The notes beneath the pieces are model-generated. The model was not told the origin of the DNA, did not search any database, and saw nothing but the letters and a program-made list of their open reading frames with translations. Shown piece after piece: positions 41,655 to 49,277 of a stretch of DNA of 64,000 bases; within the stretch, counting starts at the first letter, position 1; each line of letters starts with the position of its first letter. The position numbers and the translations under genes were made by a program. The DNA comes from Janthinobacterium sp. 344 (GTDB lineage Bacteria > Pseudomonadota > Gammaproteobacteria > Burkholderiales > Burkholderiaceae_D): assembly GCF_900112025.1 (NCBI RefSeq), contig NZ_FOKL01000001.1, positions 422,762 to 486,761 on the forward strand, given 5' to 3'.

Positions 41655-42177
41655 GATGGTATCCAATAAGTAAGTATTCAGTGGGCGCGGCAGGCGGGCG
41701 CTTGAGCTGAATACACGCTGCATTGAGGCGTGTCGGCGTAGCGCGCTAAGATTGCAAAGATGAGCGGTCGGTGGCGTGAACTTCCGCGTAAAACACGGAC
41801 TTGGTGCCATGGCGGCAGCGCAAGCGTCCTGGAAAGGGTTCGGGTTCCCGGGACAAAGCCAGACAGTTGACGGGTCAGGTAAGACGTTGAATGTATTCTA
41901 TCTTAATTTCCCCATAAGAAAAGTATTTTTCTTTTTGCCATGAAAGATATTTTTCTGGCAATCACGGGCGGAGGCGCCAGAATCGGCCCGTGCGCCCCCG
42001 CCAGGCGGCGTGCGCGGCCCGGGAAGCAAGCTGTTGCGTGTCGCGCCAGCACCACAACCGGCCGGCCGACTGTCGCATCTTGCGCACTTCTTTTCGCACG
42101 CCGCTACACCACGCGGCGAAACAGCATGGCAAAATGCACTCACACTGCTTATCCGTCCGATGAAGGGGAAAGAGGAA
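41655..42177. other. Non-coding region upstream of PEP-CTERM and mmcQ-like genes
   Basis: 523 bp with no credible gene. It should contain the divergent promoters of both neighbours. It holds the 8-bp inverted repeat listed separately, and an A/T-rich stretch near 41885-41955 that stands out from the GC-rich surroundings. I checked for a sigma-54 (-24/-12) element before the PEP-CTERM gene and found only half matches. Confidence 0.5.
41674..41714. repeat. 8-bp inverted repeat in PEP-CTERM gene leader
   Basis: GTATTCAG (41674-41681) and CTGAATAC (41707-41714) are perfectly complementary with a 25-nt GC-rich spacer, 20-60 bp upstream of the start codon. It could be an operator or an RNA stem in the leader. 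Confidence 0.5.
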
Positions 42178-42516
42178 ATGGTTGACCTGGAAGAACTACG
42201 CTATCTGGCACTGTCGTTTCCCGACACCACCGAGGAAGAACACCACGACCGTCCGGCCTTCCGCGTGGCCGGGAAGATCTTTGCCACCCTGCCCGATGAC
42301 GAGCACATCAACGTGCTGCTGGACGCGGAAGCGGCGCATATCGCCACCGTCATCACGCCGTCCGGCTGCAAGAAACTGTGGTGGGGCGAACGCCTGGCGG
42401 GCATTACCGTGCGCCTGGCCGATGCCGAACTGGACATGCTGGCCGCCGCCCTGACGGCCGCGTGGCGGCGCAAGGCGCCCAGCGACCTGGCCAAGAGCAT
42501 CGACCAGGCCGGATAA
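42178..42516 (+). CDS. MmcQ/YjbR family protein
   Basis: 112 residues; GGGGA is eight bases before the ATG at 42178, which decides against the ATG six codons upstream. The family pattern is present: LEELRYLALSFPDTTEEEHHDRPAFR, then KIFATLPDDEHINVLLD and WWGERLAGITVRLADAELDML. YjbR has a double-wing DNA-binding-like fold (CyaY-like), but cellular role is not established. It stands alone, converging on the TetR gene with a 9-bp gap. Confidence 0.87.
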   Translation: MVDLEELRYLALSFPDTTEEEHHDRPAFRVAGKIFATLPDDEHINVLLDAEAAHIATVITPSGCKKLWWGERLAGITVRLADAELDMLAAALTAAWRRKAPSDLAKSIDQAG

Positions 42517-42525
42517 GACTGCGCG

Positions 42526-43146
42526 CTACAGCGGCCAGTTGCGCAGCATCAGCGCCACCATCTGGTGCAACTGCTCGCGCGCGACACCAGCGGCAGCCTG
42601 GATGGCCATGCCCTGCGACAAGGTCACGACAAAGCGCGCCTGCTGCTCGGGGCAGGAATCGGGCGGCAGATCCCCCTCTTCCTTGGCGCGCCGCAAGCGG
42701 TCGCGCAGCTTGATTTCACCGCGCAAACGGCGCGCAAACAATTCATCGCGGATCGGCAGGGCGTCGTCGCTGCAGGCCAGCGCCGCGTTCACGCCCATAC
42801 AGCCGTGCGGGCCGTCGGGCATGGTTTGCGCATCGACATATTGCGTCAGCAACGCTTCGACCACTTGGCGCGCCGTCGGCTGTTCCAGCGCCGCGTCGAA
42901 GAACCGCATGCGCGTGTCGCTGTAGCGCTCCAATGCCTTGTGGAACAGCTCCTCCTTGTTGCCGAAGACGGCATACAGGCTGGGCCGGTTCATGCCCATG
43001 GCTTTCGTCAATTCGGGCAGGGAGCTGCCCTCATAGCCTTTTTCCCAAAAGACTTTCATGGCGCAATCGAGCGCCTCGTCCGCATCAAACGTGCGTGGCC
43101 GGCCCGTCTTCGCCTTGGCCGCTGGCTCTTTTTTATCTTGTTTCAT
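42526..43146 (-). CDS. TetR/AcrR family repressor
   Basis: 206 residues. HTH at about 20-65: TFDADEALDCAMKVFWEKGYEGSSLPELTKAMGMNRPSLYAVFGNKEELF split across the usual TetR signature. The C-terminal ligand domain is of the AcrR/YcdC-like kind (GCMGVNAALACSD). It is divergent from an MFS exporter with a 91-bp gap holding two ACCG-type palindromes, one directly at its own start codon, so it very likely represses both genes until a drug-like ligand binds. Confidence 0.94.
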   Translation of the reverse strand: MKQDKKEPAAKAKTGRPRTFDADEALDCAMKVFWEKGYEGSSLPELTKAMGMNRPSLYAVFGNKEELFHKALERYSDTRMRFFDAALEQPTARQVVEALLTQYVDAQTMPDGPHGCMGVNAALACSDDALPIRDELFARRLRGEIKLRDRLRRAKEEGDLPPDSCPEQQARFVVTLSQGMAIQAAAGVAREQLHQMVALMLRNWPL

Positions 43147-43156
43147 ACCGATCGGT
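43147..43156. promoter_or_regulatory. TetR operator 1 at tetR start
   Basis: ACCGATCGGT is a perfect 10-bp palindrome directly abutting the first base of the tetR ATG (43146); with flanks it reads TACCGATCGGTA. ACCGNNCGGT is a frequent TetR-family half-palindrome form. Confidence 0.7.
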
Positions 43157-43164
43157 AAAAAATT

Positions 43165-43194
43165 GTGACAACGCTGTGGATTCCCGAATATTAT
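43165..43194 (+). promoter_or_regulatory. Promoter of the TetR-linked MFS gene
   Basis: GTGACA (43165-43170, 5 of 6 to consensus) and TATTAT (43189-43194, 5 of 6) are separated by 18 bp. Operator 2 starts three bases after the -10 box and so covers the start site. Confidence 0.55.
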
Positions 43195-43196
43195 AT

Positions 43197-43206
43197 ACCG
43201 ACCGGT
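43197..43206. promoter_or_regulatory. TetR operator 2 over MFS start site
   Basis: ACCGACCGGT, a one-mismatch copy of operator 1, lies 50 bp from it (about five helical turns) and just downstream of the putative -10 box of the MFS gene. Confidence 0.65.
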
Positions 43207-43237
43207 TAAAAACCTCTCAGCTTTTCAGGAACCCATC

Positions 43238-44476
43238 ATGCAAGTACCCAGCAACTCTTCTGCGCAGGCCAATACGCCTGCCGCCAGCGACGACGCCACC
43301 GTGGCGCCCTGGCTGGCCGTCCTGTCGGTCGGCATCGGCGCCTTCGCCCTCGTCACGTCCGAATTCCTGCCCGTCGGCCTGCTGCCGGCCATGGCCGCCG
43401 AGCTGGCCATCAGCAAAGGCCAGGCGGGCCTGATGATCACCACGCCCGGCATCGTCGCCGCGTTTGCCGCCATTTTCGTCACCGTCGGCTCGGGCCGGCT
43501 GGACCGCCGCATCGTGCTGCTGGCGCTCACGGCGCTGCTGGTGGCCTCGAACCTGCTGGTGGCGCTGGCGCCTTCGTACGCGTGGATCTTGCTGGGACGC
43601 GCCATGCTGGGCGTCGGCGTGGGCGGTTTCTGGGCCATCGGCAGCGCCATCGGCCCCCGCCTCGTGTCGCCGCAGCACGCCTCGCGCGCCATGTCGATCA
43701 TCTTCGCCGGCGTCTCGCTGGGCACGGTGGCAGGCGTGCCGGCCGGCGCCCTGGTGGGCGAGCTGGTGGGCTGGCGGGTGGCCTTCGGCGGCGCCAGCGC
43801 GATTGCCGTGCTAGTCTTCATCGGCCAGCTGTTCCTGCTGCCCAAGCTGCCACCGACTCAGGCCATCCGCCTGCGCCAGCTGCCGATGATCTTTGGCATC
43901 CGCAAGGCGCGCCTGGGCCTGATCGCCACGGCCATGCTCTTCACGGGCCAGTTCGCCGCCTACACGTATATCGCGCCTTTCCTCACGCAGATTTCACACT
44001 TGTCCGCCGCCACCGTCAGCGCCATGCTGCTGGTGTATGGCGCATCGGGCTTCATCGGCAACATCGCCGGCGGCTGGGTCGCCGGGCGCCACGAGCGTGC
44101 GGCGCTGCTGGTGACGGGGGCCATCCTCGGCATCTCGACCCTGGCGCTGGCCGCGCTGGGCAGCCATGCGTTCACGGCCATGCTGCTGGTGGCGATCTGG
44201 GGCTTCGGCTTCGGCGCCATGCCGATCGCCGTGCAGACGTGGATGTTCAAGGCGGCGCCCCATCTGATGGAAGGCAGCAGCGCGCTGTTCGTGGCCATCG
44301 TGCAAGTGTCGCTGGCCTCGGGCGCCTTGCTGGGCGGCCTGGCCGTCGATCATCTGGGCGTGGCCAGCGCCATGGTGGTGGGCGGCCTGTTCGCCCTCGG
44401 CTGCGCCTTGACCATTGGCATCTTCGGCAAGCCGCAGGCGACGGCGGCGGCCGGCGCGACGGCGTGCGAAGCGTAG
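43238..44476 (+). CDS. DHA1-type MFS efflux transporter (TetR-linked)
   Basis: 412 residues with AGGA eight bases before the ATG. Twelve membrane segments; LVTSEFLPVGLLPAMAAEL and GRAMLGVGVGGFWAIGSA place it in the same AraJ/YdhP-like drug:H+ antiporter group as the genes at 21264 and 31163, though more distant. Motif C is in LGTVAGVPAGALVGELVGW. It is controlled with high likelihood by the divergent TetR-type repressor. It ends 7 bp from the convergent small hypothetical gene. Substrate not known. Confidence 0.92.
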   Translation: MQVPSNSSAQANTPAASDDATVAPWLAVLSVGIGAFALVTSEFLPVGLLPAMAAELAISKGQAGLMITTPGIVAAFAAIFVTVGSGRLDRRIVLLALTALLVASNLLVALAPSYAWILLGRAMLGVGVGGFWAIGSAIGPRLVSPQHASRAMSIIFAGVSLGTVAGVPAGALVGELVGWRVAFGGASAIAVLVFIGQLFLLPKLPPTQAIRLRQLPMIFGIRKARLGLIATAMLFTGQFAAYTYIAPFLTQISHLSAATVSAMLLVYGASGFIGNIAGGWVAGRHERAALLVTGAILGISTLALAALGSHAFTAMLLVAIWGFGFGAMPIAVQTWMFKAAPHLMEGSSALFVAIVQVSLASGALLGGLAVDHLGVASAMVVGGLFALGCALTIGIFGKPQATAAAGATACEA

Positions 44477-44483
44477 GAAACAA

Positions 44484-44786
44484 TCAGATGCGCCCGCGGC
44501 GGAATTCGCCGAGAAATTTCTTCACCTCGGCCGGCGTCATTGGCACATCGGCATCGCCGTGATACGCATACAGGAAGGGCGTGCCGCCCAGGCGGTCCGT
44601 CAGCTTGGCGAACAGCAAGAAGCGGCTGCCCAGCGGGTAGCGCCGCAGGTCGCTCAGGCGGCGCGAGCACTGCACGGCCAGCTCCGGCGAAAAGGCCTGG
44701 CCCGGCACGGGACGGATTTCCACACGGCCATGAACATCGCGCGATTCGACGGCGACATGCCGGTATGCATAAGTATCACGGGCCAT
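44484..44786 (-). CDS. Small conserved hypothetical protein
   Basis: 100 residues, AGAGGTG upstream of the ATG. Basic and soluble, with no signal peptide: RPVPGQAFSPELAVQCSRRLSDLRRYPLGSRFLLFAKLTDRLGG is followed by FLYAYHGDADVPMTPAEVKKFL, which looks like a folded single-domain protein. I do not recognise the family. Base use by codon position fits a real gene. It lies 57 bp downstream of the sugar dehydrogenase gene on the same strand and may be co-transcribed. Confidence 0.7.
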   Translation of the reverse strand: MARDTYAYRHVAVESRDVHGRVEIRPVPGQAFSPELAVQCSRRLSDLRRYPLGSRFLLFAKLTDRLGGTPFLYAYHGDADVPMTPAEVKKFLGEFRRGRI

Positions 44787-44843
44787 GCCGCCACCTCTTT
44801 CTGAACAAAGGCGCCATCTTAAGCGAAGTGGGCGCCTGGCGTG

Positions 44844-46019
44844 CTATTGCGCCACGATGCGCAGCAAGCGCCCATTCTCTTCGTCCGTCAGCGCATACAG
44901 GTAGCCGTCCGGTCCCTGGCGCACGTCGCGCACGCGCGCGCCGATGGCCAGGCGGTCCTGGCCCGTCACCTTGCCGTTCGCGTCGACGGCGATGCGGCGG
45001 ATATCCTTGGCCGCCAGGCCGCCGCTGAACACGCTGCCGCGCCAGGCGGGAATCTTGTCGCCCGTGTAGATGGCCAGGCCCGACGGCGCCGGCGACGGCA
45101 CCCAGGCCACGCTCGGGTTGATCATCCCGGCCACCTCGTGCTTGCCGACCGGTTCGTGCGTCTGGTAGTCGGCGCCATAGCTTTGCAGCGGCCAGCCGTA
45201 GTTGCCGCCCGCCACCACCAGGTTCAGCTCGTCGCCGCCATACGGACCGTGCTCCGTCGCCCACACGCGGCCGGACACGGGGTCGAGCGCCAGGCCCTGC
45301 ACGTTGCGGTGGCCAACCGACCAGATTTCCGGCAAGGCGCCCTTGGCCGCCAGCGGATTGCCTGGCGCCGGCTTGCCGTCTTCCGTCAGGCGCAGGATGG
45401 AGCCCTGGTGCGTGGCCAGGTTTTGCGCCTGCTCGCGCGCCAGGCGGTCGCCGATGCGCAGCGGCGGATTGCCGCCGTCGGCCACGCTCATCAGCAAAGT
45501 GCCGTCCGGCAGCCACAACAGGCGTGAACCGAAATGCTGGCCGCCGCTCTTGTCGGTGGCCACCTTGAACAGGGTCTGGATGCCCGTCACCTTCTTGCCG
45601 TCGAACACGCCGCGCACCAGGGTCGTGCGGTTCGCCGCATTCGTGCCCGTCGATAGCGTCATGTACACGCGCGGGTTCGGCTTGGCCGCATCCTGCGGAT
45701 GGATGACGATATCGAGCAGGCCGCCCTGCCCGCCCGTGAAGACGGCGGGCATGCCTTCCAGTGGCACATCGGTGAACGTCTTGCCATTGAGCAGATGCAA
45801 TGTCCCCTGCTTGCTGGTGACGAGCGCGCGCCCCTCGCCCAGCCAGGCGATGCCCCACGGCTGGCGCACGCCCTGCGCGACGGTCTCGGCCTTCCAGCCC
45901 TGTTGCGCGGCGGGCGGTTCGCCCGTGGCTTGCAGTTCGGCGTGGGCGGGCATGGCGGACGCCGCGAAGGCCCCCAGCAACAGTGCGGTGGCAAGGTGTG
46001 TGCGCTTGATGGTTGGCAT
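44844..46019 (-). CDS. PQQ-dependent aldose sugar dehydrogenase (YliI/Asd-like)
   Basis: 391 residues with GGAG eight bases before the ATG and a signal peptide ending AMPAHA. Six-bladed propeller of the soluble glucose dehydrogenase family: RQPWGIAWLGEGRALVTSKQG, SGGQHFGSRLLW (with the catalytic-type histidine), WSVGHRNVQGLALDP and EHGPYGGDELN for PQQ and calcium binding. It oxidises aldoses to lactones in the periplasm when PQQ is present. No PQQ synthesis gene is in the window. Length is normal for the E. coli YliI type. Confidence 0.93.
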   Translation of the reverse strand: MPTIKRTHLATALLLGAFAASAMPAHAELQATGEPPAAQQGWKAETVAQGVRQPWGIAWLGEGRALVTSKQGTLHLLNGKTFTDVPLEGMPAVFTGGQGGLLDIVIHPQDAAKPNPRVYMTLSTGTNAANRTTLVRGVFDGKKVTGIQTLFKVATDKSGGQHFGSRLLWLPDGTLLMSVADGGNPPLRIGDRLAREQAQNLATHQGSILRLTEDGKPAPGNPLAAKGALPEIWSVGHRNVQGLALDPVSGRVWATEHGPYGGDELNLVVAGGNYGWPLQSYGADYQTHEPVGKHEVAGMINPSVAWVPSPAPSGLAIYTGDKIPAWRGSVFSGGLAAKDIRRIAVDANGKVTGQDRLAIGARVRDVRQGPDGYLYALTDEENGRLLRIVAQ

Positions 46020-46399
46020 CCGGAGTTCTCCTGTCTATATGAAAAAAAGCGGCCGGGATGGTCTTTGCCATCGCGCCGCCTTCTAAAAATAGCACAGATT
46101 GCACGGCGGACGCGCCGCCGATATGCGGCAATGCGCCGTTACCATCCGGGAACAACAGCTCGCCACTGAAACGCTTGAAGCTGGCTAGATGTCGCATCAC
46201 TGCCGAGATAGCCGACGCCATCGCGTTCTATCACCAGCTGGCAGGCGGCGGTGCCGCAGCGTCACTGCCTCCGCCGCCACCGCCCCCCACCCGGTCGGCA
46301 TGGCCATGGCCAAGATCCCGACGCCGAACCAGCACATGACTGGTCGCTACATACGGCTGGACATATGATTCCGTTTTCTCAACATTTCCCGTGGTACGC
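46020..46399. other. Non-coding gap between ispF and sugar dehydrogenase genes
   Basis: 380 bp. I see no credible gene; short open frames here lack codon bias and ribosome sites. The part next to 46020 must contain the promoter of the sugar dehydrogenase gene. A C-rich run lies around 46268-46292. No clear terminator for the ispF transcript could be picked out. Confidence 0.45.
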
Positions 46400-46900
46400 T
46401 CAGGCGCGCAGCAGCAAGGCCACGGCTTCGGCCGCGATGCCCTCTTCGCGTCCCAGATAGCCCAGCTTTTCATTCGTCTTGGCCTTGATGTTCACCTGTC
46501 CCACCGATACGCCCAGGTCTTCGGCCACGTTGGCGCACATGGCGGCGATGTGCGGCGCCATCTTCGGGCGCTGGGCGATGATGGTGGCGTCGATGTTGCC
46601 GATCACATAGCCCGTCGCCTGCACGCGGCGCACGGCTTCGCGCAGCAGGGTGCGCGAATCGGCGCCCTTGAATTGCGCATCCGTGTCGGGGAAGTGGCGG
46701 CCGATGTCGCCCAGCGCGGCCGCGCCGAAGATGGCGTCCGTGATCGCGTGCAGCAGCACGTCGGCGTCGGAATGGCCCAGCAGGCCCAGGTGATGGGGAA
46801 TCTTCACGCCGCCGATGATCAGGTCGCGGTTTTCCACCAGCGCGTGGCAGTCATAGCCCTGGCCGATGCGGAAAGGGAGTACGGGAGTCGTTGTGTTCAT
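46400..46900 (-). CDS. ispF: 2-C-methyl-D-erythritol 2,4-cyclodiphosphate synthase
   Basis: 166 residues. The enzyme makes the cyclic diphosphate of the MEP isoprenoid pathway. Zinc ligands are visible as Asp17 and His19 (GQGYDCHAL) and His51 (LLHAITDAI), and [10 protein letters not shown] and [11 protein letters not shown] are the family signatures; [23 protein letters not shown] is the C-terminal end. The N-terminus has about nine residues more than E. coli IspF. It follows ispD by 11 bp, the usual ispDF order. Confidence 0.97.
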   Translation of the reverse strand: MNTTTPVLPFRIGQGYDCHALVENRDLIIGGVKIPHHLGLLGHSDADVLLHAITDAIFGAAALGDIGRHFPDTDAQFKGADSRTLLREAVRRVQATGYVIGNIDATIIAQRPKMAPHIAAMCANVAEDLGVSVGQVNIKAKTNEKLGYLGREEGIAAEAVALLLRA

Positions 46901-46911
46901 GTCGTTCGCTT

Positions 46912-47619
46912 TCAAATGCAGGGATTGGCCAGGTACAGTTCGGCCGTGTGGATGTCGCGCGGCAGGGTCACCTTCAGGTTGCGCGGGTGGCCCTCGACCA
47001 GTGTCGGCGCCAGGCCCAGCGCCTCGACGGCGCTGGCGTCGTCCGTGATGGCCAGCGGATCGGGCGCTTCGGACAAGGCCCGGTGCAGCAAGGCATAGCT
47101 GAACATCTGCGGCGTCTGCGCCAGCCACAGGCCGTCGCGCGGCACCGTCCGCGCCGACACATTGCCCGGCCCCGCCCGCTTGACGGTATCGACCACGGGC
47201 AAGGCCAGCAAGCCGCCGGCCGCATGCGCGCCCACCTCGGTGATCAGCTTTTCGATCAGCGCCGGCGTCAGGCCGGGACGCGCCGCGTCGTGCACCAGCA
47301 CCTGGTCGTGCGCGGCCACGCTGCCGTGCAAGGCTTGCAGGGCGTTCAGTATCGTTTCCATGCGCGTGGCGCCGCCGCAGCGCAGCACGGTCACGCCGTG
47401 CTGCGGCACGACCGTGTCGATCACGCCATCGTCGGCGCTGACGACGACATAGGCATGCGCGATCAGCGGGCTGGCGAGAAAGGCGTCGAGCGCGTGGCGC
47501 AGCATGGGCTTGCCGGCGATCGACAGATACTGCTTGGGACTGCCCGCCTGCATGCGCGCGCCCACGCCGGCGGCGGGGATCAGCGCAAAGTAACGGGGGG
47601 TATTCGGTGCTGCTGTCAT
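46912..47619 (-). CDS. ispD: 2-C-methyl-D-erythritol 4-phosphate cytidylyltransferase
   Basis: 235 residues. It transfers CMP to MEP in isoprenoid synthesis. The nucleotidyltransferase signature [19 protein letters not shown] is complete, including the arginine and lysine that contact [22 protein letters not shown] and LAQTPQMF are the further family motifs. It is 12 bp downstream of the secreted HExxH gene and 11 bp upstream of ispF, so it sits in a nudF-unknown-ispD-ispF operon. Confidence 0.97.
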   Translation of the reverse strand: MTAAPNTPRYFALIPAAGVGARMQAGSPKQYLSIAGKPMLRHALDAFLASPLIAHAYVVVSADDGVIDTVVPQHGVTVLRCGGATRMETILNALQALHGSVAAHDQVLVHDAARPGLTPALIEKLITEVGAHAAGGLLALPVVDTVKRAGPGNVSARTVPRDGLWLAQTPQMFSYALLHRALSEAPDPLAITDDASAVEALGLAPTLVEGHPRNLKVTLPRDIHTAELYLANPCI

Positions 47620-47631
47620 GCCTGTCCTTGT

Positions 47632-48327
47632 CTATTTGGCGGACGCTGCCTTGCCCGCCAGGATGTTCTGGATGTCGCCATTGCACGCCTTGCCCAGGCG
47701 CGCATATTCCTGCGGTGAATCAATCGCCGCCTGCAAGGTTTCCACCTTGCGCATTTCCGCCTTGATGTACGGCAGCCAGCCCGTATCGATCTCGCGCGCC
47801 AGCGCCGCCTTGGCCGTGCCGCTGGGCGCATACAGGGGACGCGCCTCGAAGCGCCTGGCCAGCGCGGCGCGCACGGTCTGTTCCACCTTCGGCAAATGTT
47901 CCATATAGGTTTTCATGTGCCGCAGCTCGTGCTTGAGTATCTCATCATACGCGCAGCTGCCGGGGGCGAACTCGCGTCCGATGTAGATCACCACGGGCGC
48001 ATAGGTAATCTTCACGCTGATCTGCGGCGCCACGCATTCGTAGCCGCTGGAGGGATCTTGCAGCATGGGACCGGCCAGGCCGATCTGCACCTGCGAATCC
48101 GTCTTCGTCAGGCCCAGCACCCAGGTGTTGGCGCGCGCCGTGCCCTTCATTACCGTCAGCGCCTTGTACGGCAGGTGCGTGTCGATGCTGTAGCCGTTCT
48201 GCTGCGCCGTCAGCACGGACACCGTCTTGCTGATGGTGTCTTCGCAGCGCACCTGGAACGGCGTGCGCGCCTGCGCCTGCGCCCCCAGGGCGGCACCAGC
48301 GAGCAGCAGGAAGAGCGCCGTGCGCAT
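47632..48327 (-). CDS. Secreted protein with HExxH motif, putative metalloprotease
   Basis: 231 residues; signal peptide [20 protein letters not shown]. The mature protein has cysteines at [20 protein letters not shown] and GKACNGD. The segment [20 protein letters not shown] carries HELRH (133-137), a zincin zinc-binding motif in a helix, as in many metalloproteases. A third ligand is not certain (Glu143 or His144 are close by). Peptidase activity is thus only inferred. It sits 8 bp after nudF and 12 bp before ispD, so it is co-transcribed with housekeeping genes. I do not know a named family for it. Confidence 0.78.
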   Translation of the reverse strand: MRTALFLLLAGAALGAQAQARTPFQVRCEDTISKTVSVLTAQQNGYSIDTHLPYKALTVMKGTARANTWVLGLTKTDSQVQIGLAGPMLQDPSSGYECVAPQISVKITYAPVVIYIGREFAPGSCAYDEILKHELRHMKTYMEHLPKVEQTVRAALARRFEARPLYAPSGTAKAALAREIDTGWLPYIKAEMRKVETLQAAIDSPQEYARLGKACNGDIQNILAGKAASAK

Positions 48328-48335
48328 GCGCAGGA

Positions 48336-48893
48336 TCAGGCCGGCTGCCAGGCGCCGCTGGTGATCTTGTCGAGCCAGAAGATGCCGATGACGGTTTTTA
48401 CGTCCGTGATGGTGCCGTCCCTGACCCAGTCCAGCAGCTGCGGCACGGTGGCCGTAAACGTTTCCAGGAATTCGCCGTCGTCGAGACGGCGCTCGCCCGC
48501 CACCAGACCGCGCGCCAAAAACAGTTCCAGGTGCTCGTCCGAATAGGCGATGGCATTGTGGATGGTGGACACGAATTGCCAGTCGCTGGCCGTGTAGCCC
48601 GTCTCTTCCAGCAACTCGCGCCGGGCGCAGGCCAGGTGCGATTCGCCCGCGTCGATTTTACCGGCAGGAAATTCGATGAAGACCCGCTCCAGCGGATAGC
48701 GGTACTGGCGCTCCATCAGCACCGTGCCGTCGTCGAGCAGCGGCAGGATGACGACGGCGCCCGGATGCAGGATGAATTCGCGCGCCGTGATCTTGCCGTC
48801 TGGCAGCGTCACCCGGTCGCGCTGCACGCGCAGGAAGCCGCCCTCGTAGACGATCTCGCCGTCCACTTTGGTTTCAATCAGGTTCGTATCCAT
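48336..48893 (-). CDS. nudF: NUDIX hydrolase, ADP-ribose pyrophosphatase type
   Basis: 185 residues, AAGGA five bases before the ATG. The Nudix box is complete: GKIDAGESHLACARRELLEETGY fits G-x5-E-x7-R-E-x-x-E-E-x-G. The Pro 15-16 residues further and the N-terminal RDRVTLPDGKITAREFILHPGAVVIL are typical of ADP-ribose pyrophosphatases, which split ADP-ribose to AMP and ribose 5-phosphate. It is the first gene of the nudF-ispF group, just downstream of the nuo terminator. Confidence 0.92.
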   Translation of the reverse strand: MDTNLIETKVDGEIVYEGGFLRVQRDRVTLPDGKITAREFILHPGAVVILPLLDDGTVLMERQYRYPLERVFIEFPAGKIDAGESHLACARRELLEETGYTASDWQFVSTIHNAIAYSDEHLELFLARGLVAGERRLDDGEFLETFTATVPQLLDWVRDGTITDVKTVIGIFWLDKITSGAWQPA

Positions 48894-48910
48894 GCAATTC
48901 CTTTATTCAA

Positions 48911-48937
48911 TAAAAAACGGCGCCGGAGGCGCCGTTT
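48911..48937 (-). terminator. Intrinsic terminator of the nuo operon
   Basis: On the minus strand, AAACGGCGCC, a TCC loop and GGCGCCGTTT are followed by more T (the plus strand reads TAAAAAACGG from 48911). The stem is 10 bp and perfect, 14 bp after the DUF2818 stop. Confidence 0.88.
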
Positions 48938-48950
48938 CTGGTCGTTGCTG

Positions 48951-49274
48951 CTAACGGCGTTTGCGCAGGTAGCGGGCGACAAAGCCGGGGAAGGCCAGCA
49001 CCAGGAACAGGCATCCCGTGATGGCGTAGAACTCCCATGTCTGCGGGAAACCATTGCCGATGCGCGCTTCGAGCGCGAACGCCACGGCGCCGACGATGAA
49101 GTACAGGATCACCATCTCCAGCAGGCGCAGTGCCAGCGGCTTGCGCCAGCCCTGCTCCGCTGGCGCCGCCTTTTTCAAGGGCACGGCGGCAAACAGTTTC
49201 TCGTTAAAGAAAGGCAGGTTGGCGCCCAGGATGCCCAGGGCGATCACCAGCCAGCTGGAGACGGTGACATCCAT
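48951..49274 (-). CDS. DUF2818 family membrane protein
   Basis: 107 residues, three hydrophobic segments: at the N-terminus (WLVIALGILGANLPF), the middle (LALRLLEMVILYFIVGAVAF) and the end (FYAITGCLFLVLAFPGFVARYL). NE/FFNEKLFA after the first segment and the basic tail ARYLRKRR are typical. Family knowledge: DUF2818 genes lie directly after nuoN in many betaproteobacteria, as here (3-bp gap), which suggests a role with complex I, but none has been shown. Confidence 0.9.
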   Translation of the reverse strand: MDVTVSSWLVIALGILGANLPFFNEKLFAAVPLKKAAPAEQGWRKPLALRLLEMVILYFIVGAVAFALEARIGNGFPQTWEFYAITGCLFLVLAFPGFVARYLRKRR

Positions 49275-49277
49275 CGA

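Noticed and set aside
41655-41850. Sigma-54 promoter for the PEP-CTERM gene (TGGCAC on the minus strand near 41808)
   Set aside because: The -12 GC doublet is absent at the required distance; another TTGCA lacks the -24 GG.
46020-46399. Degraded gene in the gap between ispF and the sugar dehydrogenase gene
   Set aside because: Frames are short, without codon bias or similarity I could recognise; there is no positive evidence for a pseudogene.
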